Below, one piece after another: positions 1-6,662 of a DNA stretch of 15,127 nucleotides (positions are counted from its first letter, which is position 1; the number at the start of each line of letters is the position of its first letter). Both the position numbers and the translations under genes were made by a program. A model generated the notes under the pieces. The model was not told the DNA's origin and ran no database searches. It saw only the letters and a list, made by a program, of their open reading frames with translations. Origin of the DNA: Christensenellaceae bacterium (GTDB lineage Bacteria > Bacillota > Clostridia > Christensenellales > Borkfalkiaceae). The DNA is taken from assembly GCA_016295005.1 (NCBI GenBank), contig JAEDMA010000026.1, forward strand, positions 1-15,127, read 5' to 3'.

Positions 1-36
1 AACGCTCCGATAACGAGTTGTCGTTATCGGAGCGTT
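1..36 (-). terminator. Intrinsic terminator hairpin after the pot operon
   Basis: A perfect 16-bp inverted repeat (1-16 with 21-36) encloses a GTTG loop and lies 18 nt past the potD stop. Transcripts arriving on the minus strand would form a very stable stem. The U-tract that should follow on that strand would fall left of position 1 and cannot be seen. On the plus strand the stem is followed by TTTAAATTTT, so it could also terminate rightward transcription from a convergent gene outside the window. The hairpin is directly seen; the terminator role is inferred. Confidence 0.75.
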
Positions 37-54
37 TAAATTTTACAAATGATT

Positions 55-1710
55 TTAGTTTAATTTTTCTACTTTCACAATTTTGTATTTAGATTCTTTT
101 TTCTTGACGTTGTCGTAATTTTTGGTAAACAATTTCAGTTTGAATTTATACATAATTCCTACCGCAATCAAAATCACCATAATTATCGAGATAACAACAA
201 TCCATGCGGCAGAAAGAGTCGTTCCTTTAACTCTCTCCCATGAAAGAGTTATTCTTGCGTTTGCTTCTTCGTCATAGCAATTCATTACGACGCATCTGTT
301 TATAATATCTTCGGTAGGATATTGCGCGGAAAACTGTCTGCCGAGCGTTTCTGTATACAATACGTATTCGCCCTCACCGAAAAAGTAACTTAAATCGGCT
401 TTATACACTTCGACTTCTTCCGTAACAACTGCATCGCTTTCCTCATCGTAATAACTTACCGAAACAAAACACCCGTCATCCGTTTCGGTAACCGATTCGC
501 CGACGTAGACGCTTTCATAAATCTTTTTTTCGTTTTTTAATATTACGTAAGTTTCTAAAAACTCTTCGAGTTCGGCGGCTTTTTCTTCGTTGTTTTTCGC
601 TTCTTCAACCAACGCTTCGTATTCGGCGTACGTTATTTCCGATTCTACCAAAGAATAAACTCCGTACCACTCGATTGCGTTTTCAAACAATCTCTCTCCT
701 CCGAGACCGCTGGTATATCCTATATATTCCATATTTATACACGCGATTTCGGGATCTGATAAAAATTCAATAAACTTTACTGCAAGATCGGCTTGTTTTG
801 AACTCTTCGGAACACACCACCCGTCAAACCACACGTTGCTGCCCTCATCGGGAACGCTATAACACAACTCTACGCCTTGTTCTTCCGCCTGATCCATTGC
901 GTATACGGCGTCGCCGCTCCATGCAAAGTTTATGTTGATTTTTCCGCTTGCAACGTCGTTTTTACCGCTGTCTACTTCGAATCCGTAAATATTCTTTTTA
1001 AGATCTTTAAGGCATTTTTCTACCTTTTCCACACTTTCCTCGGAAGTATCGTTGAATATTTCCGATAAACGCGAATTATAGGCAGCAACGTCGATTTCTC
1101 CGTTCTTCAATTTTAGCGAAAGCATATCTAGTTCCGCTTTGTTGGCGTAAGCCATACCCATAAAAATCGAATCTCTTATGCTGTCTTTAATCGTGGATTG
1201 CGTTTTGTATTTTTCCGACCATAAAGAAGACCAGGATTTCATATCTTCGTGGTCGACGTATTCGGGATTATAAACGAGTCCGAGCGTCCCCCACATATAG
1301 CAACCTGCGTAATCGGCAAGAGACTCCTGCCCGTCATTCCACTTTATATTTTCAAAAGTATCCTTAATATAAGGAGAAACGTAAGTATTATAGTTACCGT
1401 CTTCGGTAAAAGAAATTTTCTGCAACATTCCCTCTTTCGCCATTTTCTCTATCATATAATCGGAAGGACAGATAAGGTCGTATCTATCGGGAGTGATTAT
1501 AATATCGTTATAGAGATTTTCCAAAGTTCCGAACGTGGAATATTCGATTTTTACGTTGTATTTTTCTTCAAAATCCGATAATATGCTTTCGTCTATATAA
1601 TCTTCACAGTTACAGATTCTTAAAACCGTTTGCGTTTCCGCTGATCCGCAACCCGCAAAAGAAAACAAAGATAAAATCACTGTCAAAATAAGAACGAATA
1701 CTCTTTTCAT
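55..1710 (-). CDS. potD: PotD-like polyamine ABC transporter substrate-binding lipoprotein with an extra domain and C-terminal membrane anchor
   Basis: Captures spermidine/putrescine outside the membrane and delivers it to PotBC. A signal peptide ends in a lipobox (FAGC, Cys21). The periplasmic-binding-protein fold follows, with several PotD ligand positions recognisable: Tyr38, PSDY at 82-85, AWSGD around Trp264, and VWFD with Trp294/Asp296. The usual Trp of the first motif (YNWxxY) is Cys35 here. Typical PotD is about 350 residues; this one is 551. Residues about 352-460 form an insertion (an acidic, helix-prone stretch 356-386, then a beta-rich, Tyr/Val/Glu-rich part), placed before the final binding-protein helix. 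A hydrophobic segment at about 500-522 and a basic tail end the protein, predicting a second membrane anchor with a cytoplasmic C-terminus. The ATG overlaps the potC stop as ATGA, with GGAGG just upstream. It is last in the operon. Exact ligand is uncertain. Confidence 0.9.
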   Translation of the reverse strand: MKRVFVLILTVILSLFSFAGCGSAETQTVLRICNCEDYIDESILSDFEEKYNVKIEYSTFGTLENLYNDIIITPDRYDLICPSDYMIEKMAKEGMLQKISFTEDGNYNTYVSPYIKDTFENIKWNDGQESLADYAGCYMWGTLGLVYNPEYVDHEDMKSWSSLWSEKYKTQSTIKDSIRDSIFMGMAYANKAELDMLSLKLKNGEIDVAAYNSRLSEIFNDTSEESVEKVEKCLKDLKKNIYGFEVDSGKNDVASGKININFAWSGDAVYAMDQAEEQGVELCYSVPDEGSNVWFDGWCVPKSSKQADLAVKFIEFLSDPEIACINMEYIGYTSGLGGERLFENAIEWYGVYSLVESEITYAEYEALVEEAKNNEEKAAELEEFLETYVILKNEKKIYESVYVGESVTETDDGCFVSVSYYDEESDAVVTEEVEVYKADLSYFFGEGEYVLYTETLGRQFSAQYPTEDIINRCVVMNCYDEEANARITLSWERVKGTTLSAAWIVVISIIMVILIAVGIMYKFKLKLFTKNYDNVKKKESKYKIVKVEKLN

Positions 1711-2498
1711 CTTATTTCCTCCGTTTTCTTGTTTGCTCTGATATTCATTACAACGACAACGATAATCATTATAACGAAAATTATTGCAGAAAGCGCTCTG
1801 AGCGCGGGAAGTTCGGATTTTGCCTGATTTTTAACCGCGTTGTATACGTAAGTGCTTATCGTATCGAAGGTAACGGGTTTCGTAAAAGCGGTTACTATAT
1901 AATCGTCTAACGAAAGAGTGATGGCGAGCATAAACCCGCTGAAAATTCCGGGTAAAATTTCGGGAAGAACCACTTTAAATAATGCCTTTGCGGGCGACGC
2001 GCCCAAATCTAGAGCCGCTTCGTACATGCTCGAATCCATTTGTTTCAGTTTCGGCGTTACCGACAACACTACGAAAGGCGTACATAAGACCATATGTCCT
2101 ATTATCAGCGAAAAATACGTTTTTCCGAAAGCGATAAGAGAGAAAACAAGGGCAAGCGAAATCGCCGTAACGATTTCCGCGTTGATGACGCTTATACTCG
2201 ACGCTCCCTTAATGCATTTCCCGAATTTTCCTTTACTGTAATAAAGACCGATTGCCCCCAACGTGCCTAAAACGGTAGACAGAAACGCTGCTATAATCGC
2301 TAACGAAACAGTATTGAAAAGCATTTTACTGATTCTCTCTTCGGTAAACAGTTTCACGTACAAATTAAAACTGAACCCGTTCCAGTTACCTATTATCGTA
2401 GAATCGGTAAAACTATAAACGATAAGAACCAGAATAGGAACGTACATAAAGCACAAAATAAGCGCCAAAAACAACCAGGATAAAATTTTCTTTATCAT
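1707..2498 (-). CDS. potC: Spermidine/putrescine ABC transporter permease PotC
   Basis: One of the two inner-membrane subunits forming the polyamine channel. The 263-residue protein has about six hydrophobic spans (roughly 8-30, 62-86, 101-123, 128-147, 180-200, 236-252) and a standard length for PotC. The EAA loop that docks onto the ATPase is at 160-179 (EAALDLGASPAK, ending KVVLP), followed by a SLDDYIVTAF segment characteristic of PotC/PotI proteins. The start is fixed by the 4-bp ATGA overlap with the potB stop and a GAGAGG Shine-Dalgarno inside the potB 3' end. Its own stop overlaps the potD start in the same way, so translation of the two is probably coupled. Confidence 0.95.
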   Translation of the reverse strand: MIKKILSWLFLALILCFMYVPILVLIVYSFTDSTIIGNWNGFSFNLYVKLFTEERISKMLFNTVSLAIIAAFLSTVLGTLGAIGLYYSKGKFGKCIKGASSISVINAEIVTAISLALVFSLIAFGKTYFSLIIGHMVLCTPFVVLSVTPKLKQMDSSMYEAALDLGASPAKALFKVVLPEILPGIFSGFMLAITLSLDDYIVTAFTKPVTFDTISTYVYNAVKNQAKSELPALRALSAIIFVIMIIVVVVMNIRANKKTEEIR

Positions 2499-3358
2499 AT
2501 GTTTGTACCTCTCGCATTCGATTCTTCGTTAAACCCTCCGCAAAGGAAGGTGCATGCAAACATAATTATAAGCAATATAATCGCTATCGCGGAACCTGCG
2601 TTCCAGTTTGCTCCGGTACCGAACTGTTCTTCTATAAGTTTTCCGATTATGGTTATTTTACCGTTACCGAACGTATCGCTGATTACGTACGCGCTCATGG
2701 ACGGTAAAAATACCATAGTGGAGCCGCTGACTATCCCGGGGAGAGAAAGCGGTAACACTACTTTACGGAAAGTCTGCGCTTTGGTCGCGCCCAGGTCGTA
2801 AGACGCCTCTATAAGCGATTTATCCTGTTTTATAAGAATAGAATAAAGAGGCAATATCATAAACGGAAGAAAGTCGTAAACCATTCCTATGACGGTGTTT
2901 ATAAAGTTATAAGCGTCGCTTTTTGCAAAAATTCCCAAAAGCGTCATAACTTCTTTCATTGCCATTGCTCTTAAAACGAAGTTTATCCACATAGGCATAA
3001 TAAACAAAAGCAGCAGAATAAAACCTTTTTTCGCTTTCATTTTAGAAAGAATATACGCTACGGGATAACCTATCAGTATGCACAATCCGGTAGTTATAAT
3101 CGCTATTATAAAACTGATGAACAGTGTGCTTACGGACGTAGGATTCGAGAAAAAATCCACAAAGTTTTCAAAAGAAAAATTGCCTGTTTTGGACGTGAAA
3201 GCGTAATACAAAATTAGCAAAAACGGCAACACTACGAACAAAATCAGAAACAAACCGTACGGAACGGAAAGATATTTACGCGAAAACGAAATTTTTGCAG
3301 GTCTAAAATCGTCGTTTTTAAATTCTTCCCTTTTTACCGTTTTACAAGAAGACGTCAT
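2495..3358 (-). CDS. potB: Spermidine/putrescine ABC transporter permease PotB
   Basis: Partner permease of PotC. A 287-residue protein with a hydrophilic N-terminal stretch of about 30 residues, six predicted spans (about 32-53, 78-104, 112-133, 155-177, 205-224, 254-275) and the EAA coupling motif at 184-203 (EASYDLGATKAQ, ending KVVLP). The N-terminal cytoplasmic stretch is Lys/Arg-rich, consistent with the positive-inside rule. The ATG overlaps the potA stop (ATGA) and is preceded by AAGGAG lying within the potA coding end. Order and overlaps match the conserved potABCD arrangement, which makes the assignment as PotB rather than another family permease secure. Confidence 0.95.
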   Translation of the reverse strand: MTSSCKTVKREEFKNDDFRPAKISFSRKYLSVPYGLFLILFVVLPFLLILYYAFTSKTGNFSFENFVDFFSNPTSVSTLFISFIIAIITTGLCILIGYPVAYILSKMKAKKGFILLLLFIMPMWINFVLRAMAMKEVMTLLGIFAKSDAYNFINTVIGMVYDFLPFMILPLYSILIKQDKSLIEASYDLGATKAQTFRKVVLPLSLPGIVSGSTMVFLPSMSAYVISDTFGNGKITIIGKLIEEQFGTGANWNAGSAIAIILLIIMFACTFLCGGFNEESNARGTNI

Positions 3359-4863
3359 CTTTTAATCTCCTTTTTCAGCGTAAGTTTAATCTTCTCCTTC
3401 GGAATAATAACGGAAACTCTGTCGTTTTCGTTCCAGGTGTCTTCGGTATCGAAAACAAAATCTTCTTCGTTTTCATCGGTTCTTACGATAAGTTGATAGT
3501 GGTCTCCTTTATATATCATAGAAACGATATTACCAACCGCTCCGCCGGCATCCGCATCGTCGGAAATTTCTATATCTTTTAATCCTACTTCAACCGAAAC
3601 GTCAACGTCGGTAAGGTCGATTTTATCCCCGTCGGGAGTAATAAGATAACCTTCTTCGTCCACGAACGAACCGGGATAAAGTTGCGTAACGTCGCAATCG
3701 AATTCTCCGTCGGCAAAACAAACGGTGTTTTTCTTTGTGATATACCCGTCGTATTTGTTGGAAGAAAATTCCTTTTCCATTATATGAATATCGTCGGGTC
3801 TGATATAAATACTTACCTTTTCTCCAACCTTTCTTTCAACTGTGTTCTGAATAACGACTTCGGTTTTACCGACGGTCATTACCATTTCGTAATGAACGCC
3901 TTTAAATATCGAACTCGTAATAACGCCTTTAACCTGCCCTTTGTCTTCGTCCATAAGGAAAACGTCCTCGGGCCTTACGACTACGTCTACCTTCTCGTTT
4001 TTCGGAAAGTCGTCCACGCAATCGAAAGTATGACCGATAAACCGCACTTTTTTATCGCCCGTCATTGTACCGCTGAAAATATTGCTTTCGCCTATAAAGT
4101 CGGCAACGAACGAGTTTTTCGGTTCGTTATAAATGTCGGTAGGCGTACCTATTTGCTGAATAACGCCGTCTTTCATTACTACGATCGTGTCGCTCATGGT
4201 CAACGCTTCTTCCTGGTCGTGCGTAACGTATATAAACGTTATGCCGATATTGTCGTGCAACGCTTTAAGTTCGAGTTGCATATCTTTTCTCATCTTTAAA
4301 TCGAGCGCGCCCAAAGGTTCGTCAAGCAGAAGAATCTGCGGTTCGTTTATTATGGCTCTCGCTATCGCAACCCTTTGCTGCTGTCCGCCCGACAACGTAG
4401 ATATGCTTCTCTTTTCAAAACCTTCGAGATCTACCATTTTCAAGGCTTTTTCTACCTTTTCGGCGATTTCCCATTTTTTAAGTTTTTCAATTTTATCGAA
4501 TTGTTTTCCGTTTTCGTCTTCGTAAGTAACTTTCAGTCTTTTCATCTTTAAGCCAAATGCAATGTTATCGAAAACGTTCATATGCGGAAACAACGCGTAT
4601 CTCTGGAAAACGGTGTTTATAGGTCTTTTGTTCGGCGGCAATTCGCTTATGTCTTTACCGTTAAGCAAAATTTTTCCCGACGTAGGTTTGTCGAACCCGG
4701 CTATCATACGCAAAGTCGTGGTTTTACCGCAACCCGACGGACCCAAAAAAGTAATGAATTCGCCTTTTCTGACGTAGAGATTGACGTTATCCACAGCAAC
4801 CACGCCGTCTTCGTACTGTCTCGTTAAATTAACGAGTTCGATAATTTTTTCGTTTTTTTCCAT
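3355..4863 (-). CDS. potA: Polyamine ABC transporter ATPase PotA with duplicated C-terminal module
   Basis: Cytoplasmic ATPase that drives the PotBC channel. Walker A GPSGCGKTT is at 41-49, the Q-loop TVFQRYALFPHM at about 84-95, the signature LSGGQQQR at 157-164, Walker B ILLLDEP at 177-183, the D-loop LGALD just after, and the switch His in VTHDQEEA at about 213-220. Two features are unusual. About 25 residues rich in Lys/Glu are inserted after FGLKMKRL (108-133), between the Q-loop and the signature. The protein is 502 residues against roughly 350-380 for most PotA, because the TOBE-type regulatory half occurs twice (about 258-363 and 366-496). The start follows GGGAG, 27 nt after the regulator gene. 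Both additions are in frame and the nucleotide-binding motifs are intact, so the enzyme should be active. Confidence 0.96.
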   Translation of the reverse strand: MEKNEKIIELVNLTRQYEDGVVAVDNVNLYVRKGEFITFLGPSGCGKTTTLRMIAGFDKPTSGKILLNGKDISELPPNKRPINTVFQRYALFPHMNVFDNIAFGLKMKRLKVTYEDENGKQFDKIEKLKKWEIAEKVEKALKMVDLEGFEKRSISTLSGGQQQRVAIARAIINEPQILLLDEPLGALDLKMRKDMQLELKALHDNIGITFIYVTHDQEEALTMSDTIVVMKDGVIQQIGTPTDIYNEPKNSFVADFIGESNIFSGTMTGDKKVRFIGHTFDCVDDFPKNEKVDVVVRPEDVFLMDEDKGQVKGVITSSIFKGVHYEMVMTVGKTEVVIQNTVERKVGEKVSIYIRPDDIHIMEKEFSSNKYDGYITKKNTVCFADGEFDCDVTQLYPGSFVDEEGYLITPDGDKIDLTDVDVSVEVGLKDIEISDDADAGGAVGNIVSMIYKGDHYQLIVRTDENEEDFVFDTEDTWNENDRVSVIIPKEKIKLTLKKEIKR

Positions 4864-4890
4864 AAAAATATTCTCCCAAAAAAATTTTGC

Positions 4891-5427
4891 TTAAAAGGAC
4901 GGCGGGGACGACACCCAGATAAATTCCGCCTCCTTATTGGTTTTATTGATTATCTGATGAACTTTATTTGCGGCGTAATAAAAACTTTCGCCTCTTTTTA
5001 CCTTCGTTCTTTTCTTACCTATCAGAAGGACTATTTCGCCCTTTATAACGTAACCGAACTCTTCTCCCTCGTGTGGAAAATCTTCGTCCGTACTACAATT
5101 AGGTTTAAGGATCATATGAACGGGTTCCATCGCGTTTTTCTGCGCGTTGGGAACAAGCCAGTTAAGAACGTATTCGTCCGTAACTTTCTCTATAAACTCG
5201 TTTTTGTTAAAAGAATATTTTTCCACTTCTTCCGTATCTGAAAAAAATTCTTTTATATCCGTACCTAGAGCCGCAAGAATATCTATAAGCGTCGCAATAG
5301 ACGGGCTGGTAAGGTCGTTTTCAAGTTGCGATATATACCCCTTGGTAAGTTCGCACCTGTCGGCCAACTCTTCCTGCGTAAGTTCGCAGGCAAGCCTTAA
5401 ATCTTTCAGTTTTTCTCCGAGAAGCAT
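4891..5427 (-). CDS. XRE-family HTH-cupin transcriptional regulator (PuuR-like)
   Basis: Probable ligand-responsive regulator of its own operon. Residues 6-60 form a Cro/CI-type helix-turn-helix (ELTQEELADRCELTKGYISQ), with SPSIATLIDILAALG as the typical following helices. Residues about 100-175 form a small cupin barrel that keeps His119, Glu123 and His157 from the two cupin motifs but not the full metal-binding set. The 178-residue length is standard for HTH-cupin proteins such as PuuR, which bind polyamines or related metabolites. Leading a potABCD operon, with a 27-nt gap to potA, suggests it senses polyamine status; that is inference from context. A strong AAAGGAG sits 4 nt before the ATG. 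Confidence 0.92.
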   Translation of the reverse strand: MLLGEKLKDLRLACELTQEELADRCELTKGYISQLENDLTSPSIATLIDILAALGTDIKEFFSDTEEVEKYSFNKNEFIEKVTDEYVLNWLVPNAQKNAMEPVHMILKPNCSTDEDFPHEGEEFGYVIKGEIVLLIGKKRTKVKRGESFYYAANKVHQIINKTNKEAEFIWVSSPPSF

Positions 5428-5440
5428 TACTCTCCTTTGA

Positions 5441-5479
5441 GTTTAGAGATTTCTAACAAAAAGTTTAATAAATCTAAAC
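5441..5479. promoter_or_regulatory. Paired imperfect inverted repeats in the xre leader (candidate operator)
   Basis: Two elements of the form GTTTA-(7 to 8 nt)-TAAC/TAAAC occur at 5441-5457 and 5463-5479. They start exactly 22 bp apart, about two helical turns, and agree at about 11 of 18 aligned positions. They lie between the -10 box and the ribosome binding site of the xre-pot operon, where a bound repressor would block elongation or promoter clearance. The repeats are visible in the sequence. Binding by the encoded XRE protein is inferred, and AT-richness makes chance similarity possible. Confidence 0.4.
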
Positions 5480-5496
5480 CGCAATCACAAAAAATT

Positions 5497-5525
5497 ATTA
5501 TATGTACGCATAACCATTATGTCAA
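5497..5525 (-). promoter_or_regulatory. Consensus sigma-A promoter of the xre-potABCD operon
   Basis: On the minus strand TTGACA (5525-5520) is followed by a 17-nt spacer and TATAAT (5502-5497). Both hexamers are perfect matches to the vegetative consensus at the ideal spacing. Transcription should begin near 5490, giving a leader of about 62 nt before the xre ATG. A promoter this strong implies that the operon depends on repression for control. Confidence 0.88.
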
Positions 5526-5528
5526 ACG

Positions 5529-5576
5529 TTTTTAAGGCATATTTAAAATTTTTTTCGATATTTTTCGTATTTTTTT
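5529..5576. promoter_or_regulatory. Phased A-tracts (UP-element or bent DNA) upstream of the xre promoter
   Basis: Runs of T on the plus strand (A-tracts for the promoter strand) lie at 5529-5533, 5542-5544, 5549-5555, 5561-5565 and 5570-5576. Their centres fall near 5531, 5543, 5552, 5563 and 5573, close to one per helical turn, immediately upstream of the -35 box. Phased A-tracts are known to curve DNA, and AT-rich DNA here can bind the RNA polymerase alpha C-terminal domain. Confidence 0.6.
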
Positions 5577-5640
5577 AAGACGTGCCGACTAAAATTCATC
5601 AATAAAGGCACAATTATCCTTAACACCCTTCCTAACAAAG

Positions 5641-5671
5641 AAAAAAGAGTTCGAAAAAACGAACTCCTTTT
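5641..5671 (-). terminator. Intrinsic terminator of the rlmI-mrp-ROK operon
   Basis: On the minus strand a 7-bp stem (GAGTTCG with CGAACTC, plus-strand positions 5647-5653 and 5660-5666) with a six-base loop is followed by six U residues (5646-5641). It lies about 46 nt past the ROK stop codon and upstream of the xre promoter, so it insulates the two operons. Confidence 0.85.
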
Positions 5672-5712
5672 AATAATTTCGACATATATTTAAGGCTAAT
5701 ATCTATACCTTG

Positions 5713-6648
5713 TCAGTCTAAAAACAGGGCTATCGCGCCGAAAGCCCCCGCCCTGTTGCCGAGCGACGCTTTTTTTATTAAAACGGGACAATAATCGTTG
5801 CCGCCGAAGATCTCTTTTTCGAATTCTTCTGTCAGAGGTTTTATAAGTTTATCGCCTGCGTTGCTTACGCCGCCGCCGATAAGGAACACCTGCGGTCTGA
5901 AAATATTAGAAAAATTTGCCAATCCGCACGCTAAATAAGAAACGTACCAATCAACGATTTCTTTTGCGTATTTATCGCTGTCGCAAAAATCGAAAGGAGT
6001 TTTCCCGCAGACGTTTTCAAGGCTGTATTTACTCCACATAAGAGAATCGGTATGCTCTTTCATTACTTCTTTGGTTTTTCTTATCAAAGCGGTTGCCGAA
6101 CCGTACGCTTCGAAGCAGCCCTTTCTTCCGCAAGAACACTGTTCGCCGTCTTTTTGTATAACCATATGTCCGAGTTCCGTCCCTGCGGATTTATATCCTT
6201 CGTATAATTTGCCGTTAATAATTACGCCGCCGCCGACGCCCGTTCCGAGCGTTATAAAAATACTGTCCGAATACTCTTTCGCCGCGCCGAACTTTGCTTC
6301 GCCGAGAGCAGCAGCGTTTGCATCGTTTGTTATTTTAACGGGTATTCCCGTTTTTTCTTTGACTTTGTCCGCAAGCGGGTAGTCGTGTATCTGCAAGTTA
6401 CCCGCAAACACGATTTTGCCTTCTTCGCTGTTTATAAGTCCAGGCGAACCCATTCCTATACCGACGATATCGGTTTTATTCAATCCCGATTGCTTTAATA
6501 AAATATCAACGAGATTAACCACGTTCGCGGTTAACCCTTCGCCGCCTTTTACGGTATCAACGTAATTTTCGCAAACAATGTTCCCTTTCTCGTCGGCAAT
6601 AATACCTTTTACCGTCGTGCCGCCTATATCTATTCCTACGTAATACAT
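5713..6648 (-). CDS. ROK-family sugar kinase, probably glucokinase
   Basis: Phosphorylates a hexose, most likely glucose, with ATP in the cytoplasm. The N-terminal phosphate-binding motif DIGGTTVKG is at 7-15. The catalytic Asp109 lies in ITNDANAAALGE, the second phosphate loop LGTGVGGG is at about 134-141, and the ROK signature follows with the structural zinc ligands His161, Cys171, Cys173 and Cys178 (CSCGRKGCFEAYG). The 311-residue length fits bacterial ROK glucokinases, and no DNA-binding domain is present, so it is an enzyme rather than a NagC-type repressor. It starts 14 nt after mrp behind a GGAG site and is the last gene of its operon. Glucose specificity is inferred from overall resemblance; N-acetylmannosamine, allose or fructose kinases share the same motifs. 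Confidence 0.88.
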   Translation of the reverse strand: MYYVGIDIGGTTVKGIIADEKGNIVCENYVDTVKGGEGLTANVVNLVDILLKQSGLNKTDIVGIGMGSPGLINSEEGKIVFAGNLQIHDYPLADKVKEKTGIPVKITNDANAAALGEAKFGAAKEYSDSIFITLGTGVGGGVIINGKLYEGYKSAGTELGHMVIQKDGEQCSCGRKGCFEAYGSATALIRKTKEVMKEHTDSLMWSKYSLENVCGKTPFDFCDSDKYAKEIVDWYVSYLACGLANFSNIFRPQVFLIGGGVSNAGDKLIKPLTEEFEKEIFGGNDYCPVLIKKASLGNRAGAFGAIALFLD

Positions 6649-6662
6649 TCTTTTCTCCGTCG

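Noticed and set aside
55..1710. PotD length explained by a frameshift or fusion with a neighbouring gene
   Set aside because: The frame is continuous, the terminal binding-protein segment follows the insertion, and codon usage does not visibly change, so an in-frame domain insertion fits better.
3682..4299. 205-codon plus-strand open frame antisense to potA
   Set aside because: It lies wholly inside potA, has no ribosome binding site or recognisable domain, and is explained by the codon usage of the real gene on the other strand.
5582..5611. GTGCC...GGCAC hairpin as a riboswitch or terminator
   Set aside because: Only five base pairs with a 20-nt loop, no T-tract, and located upstream of the xre promoter, outside its transcript.
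5428..5712. Small gene or structured RNA in the xre/ROK intergenic region
   Set aside because: The 285 bp are accounted for by a terminator, A-tracts, a promoter and a short leader; no start with a ribosome binding site or extended conserved-looking fold was found.
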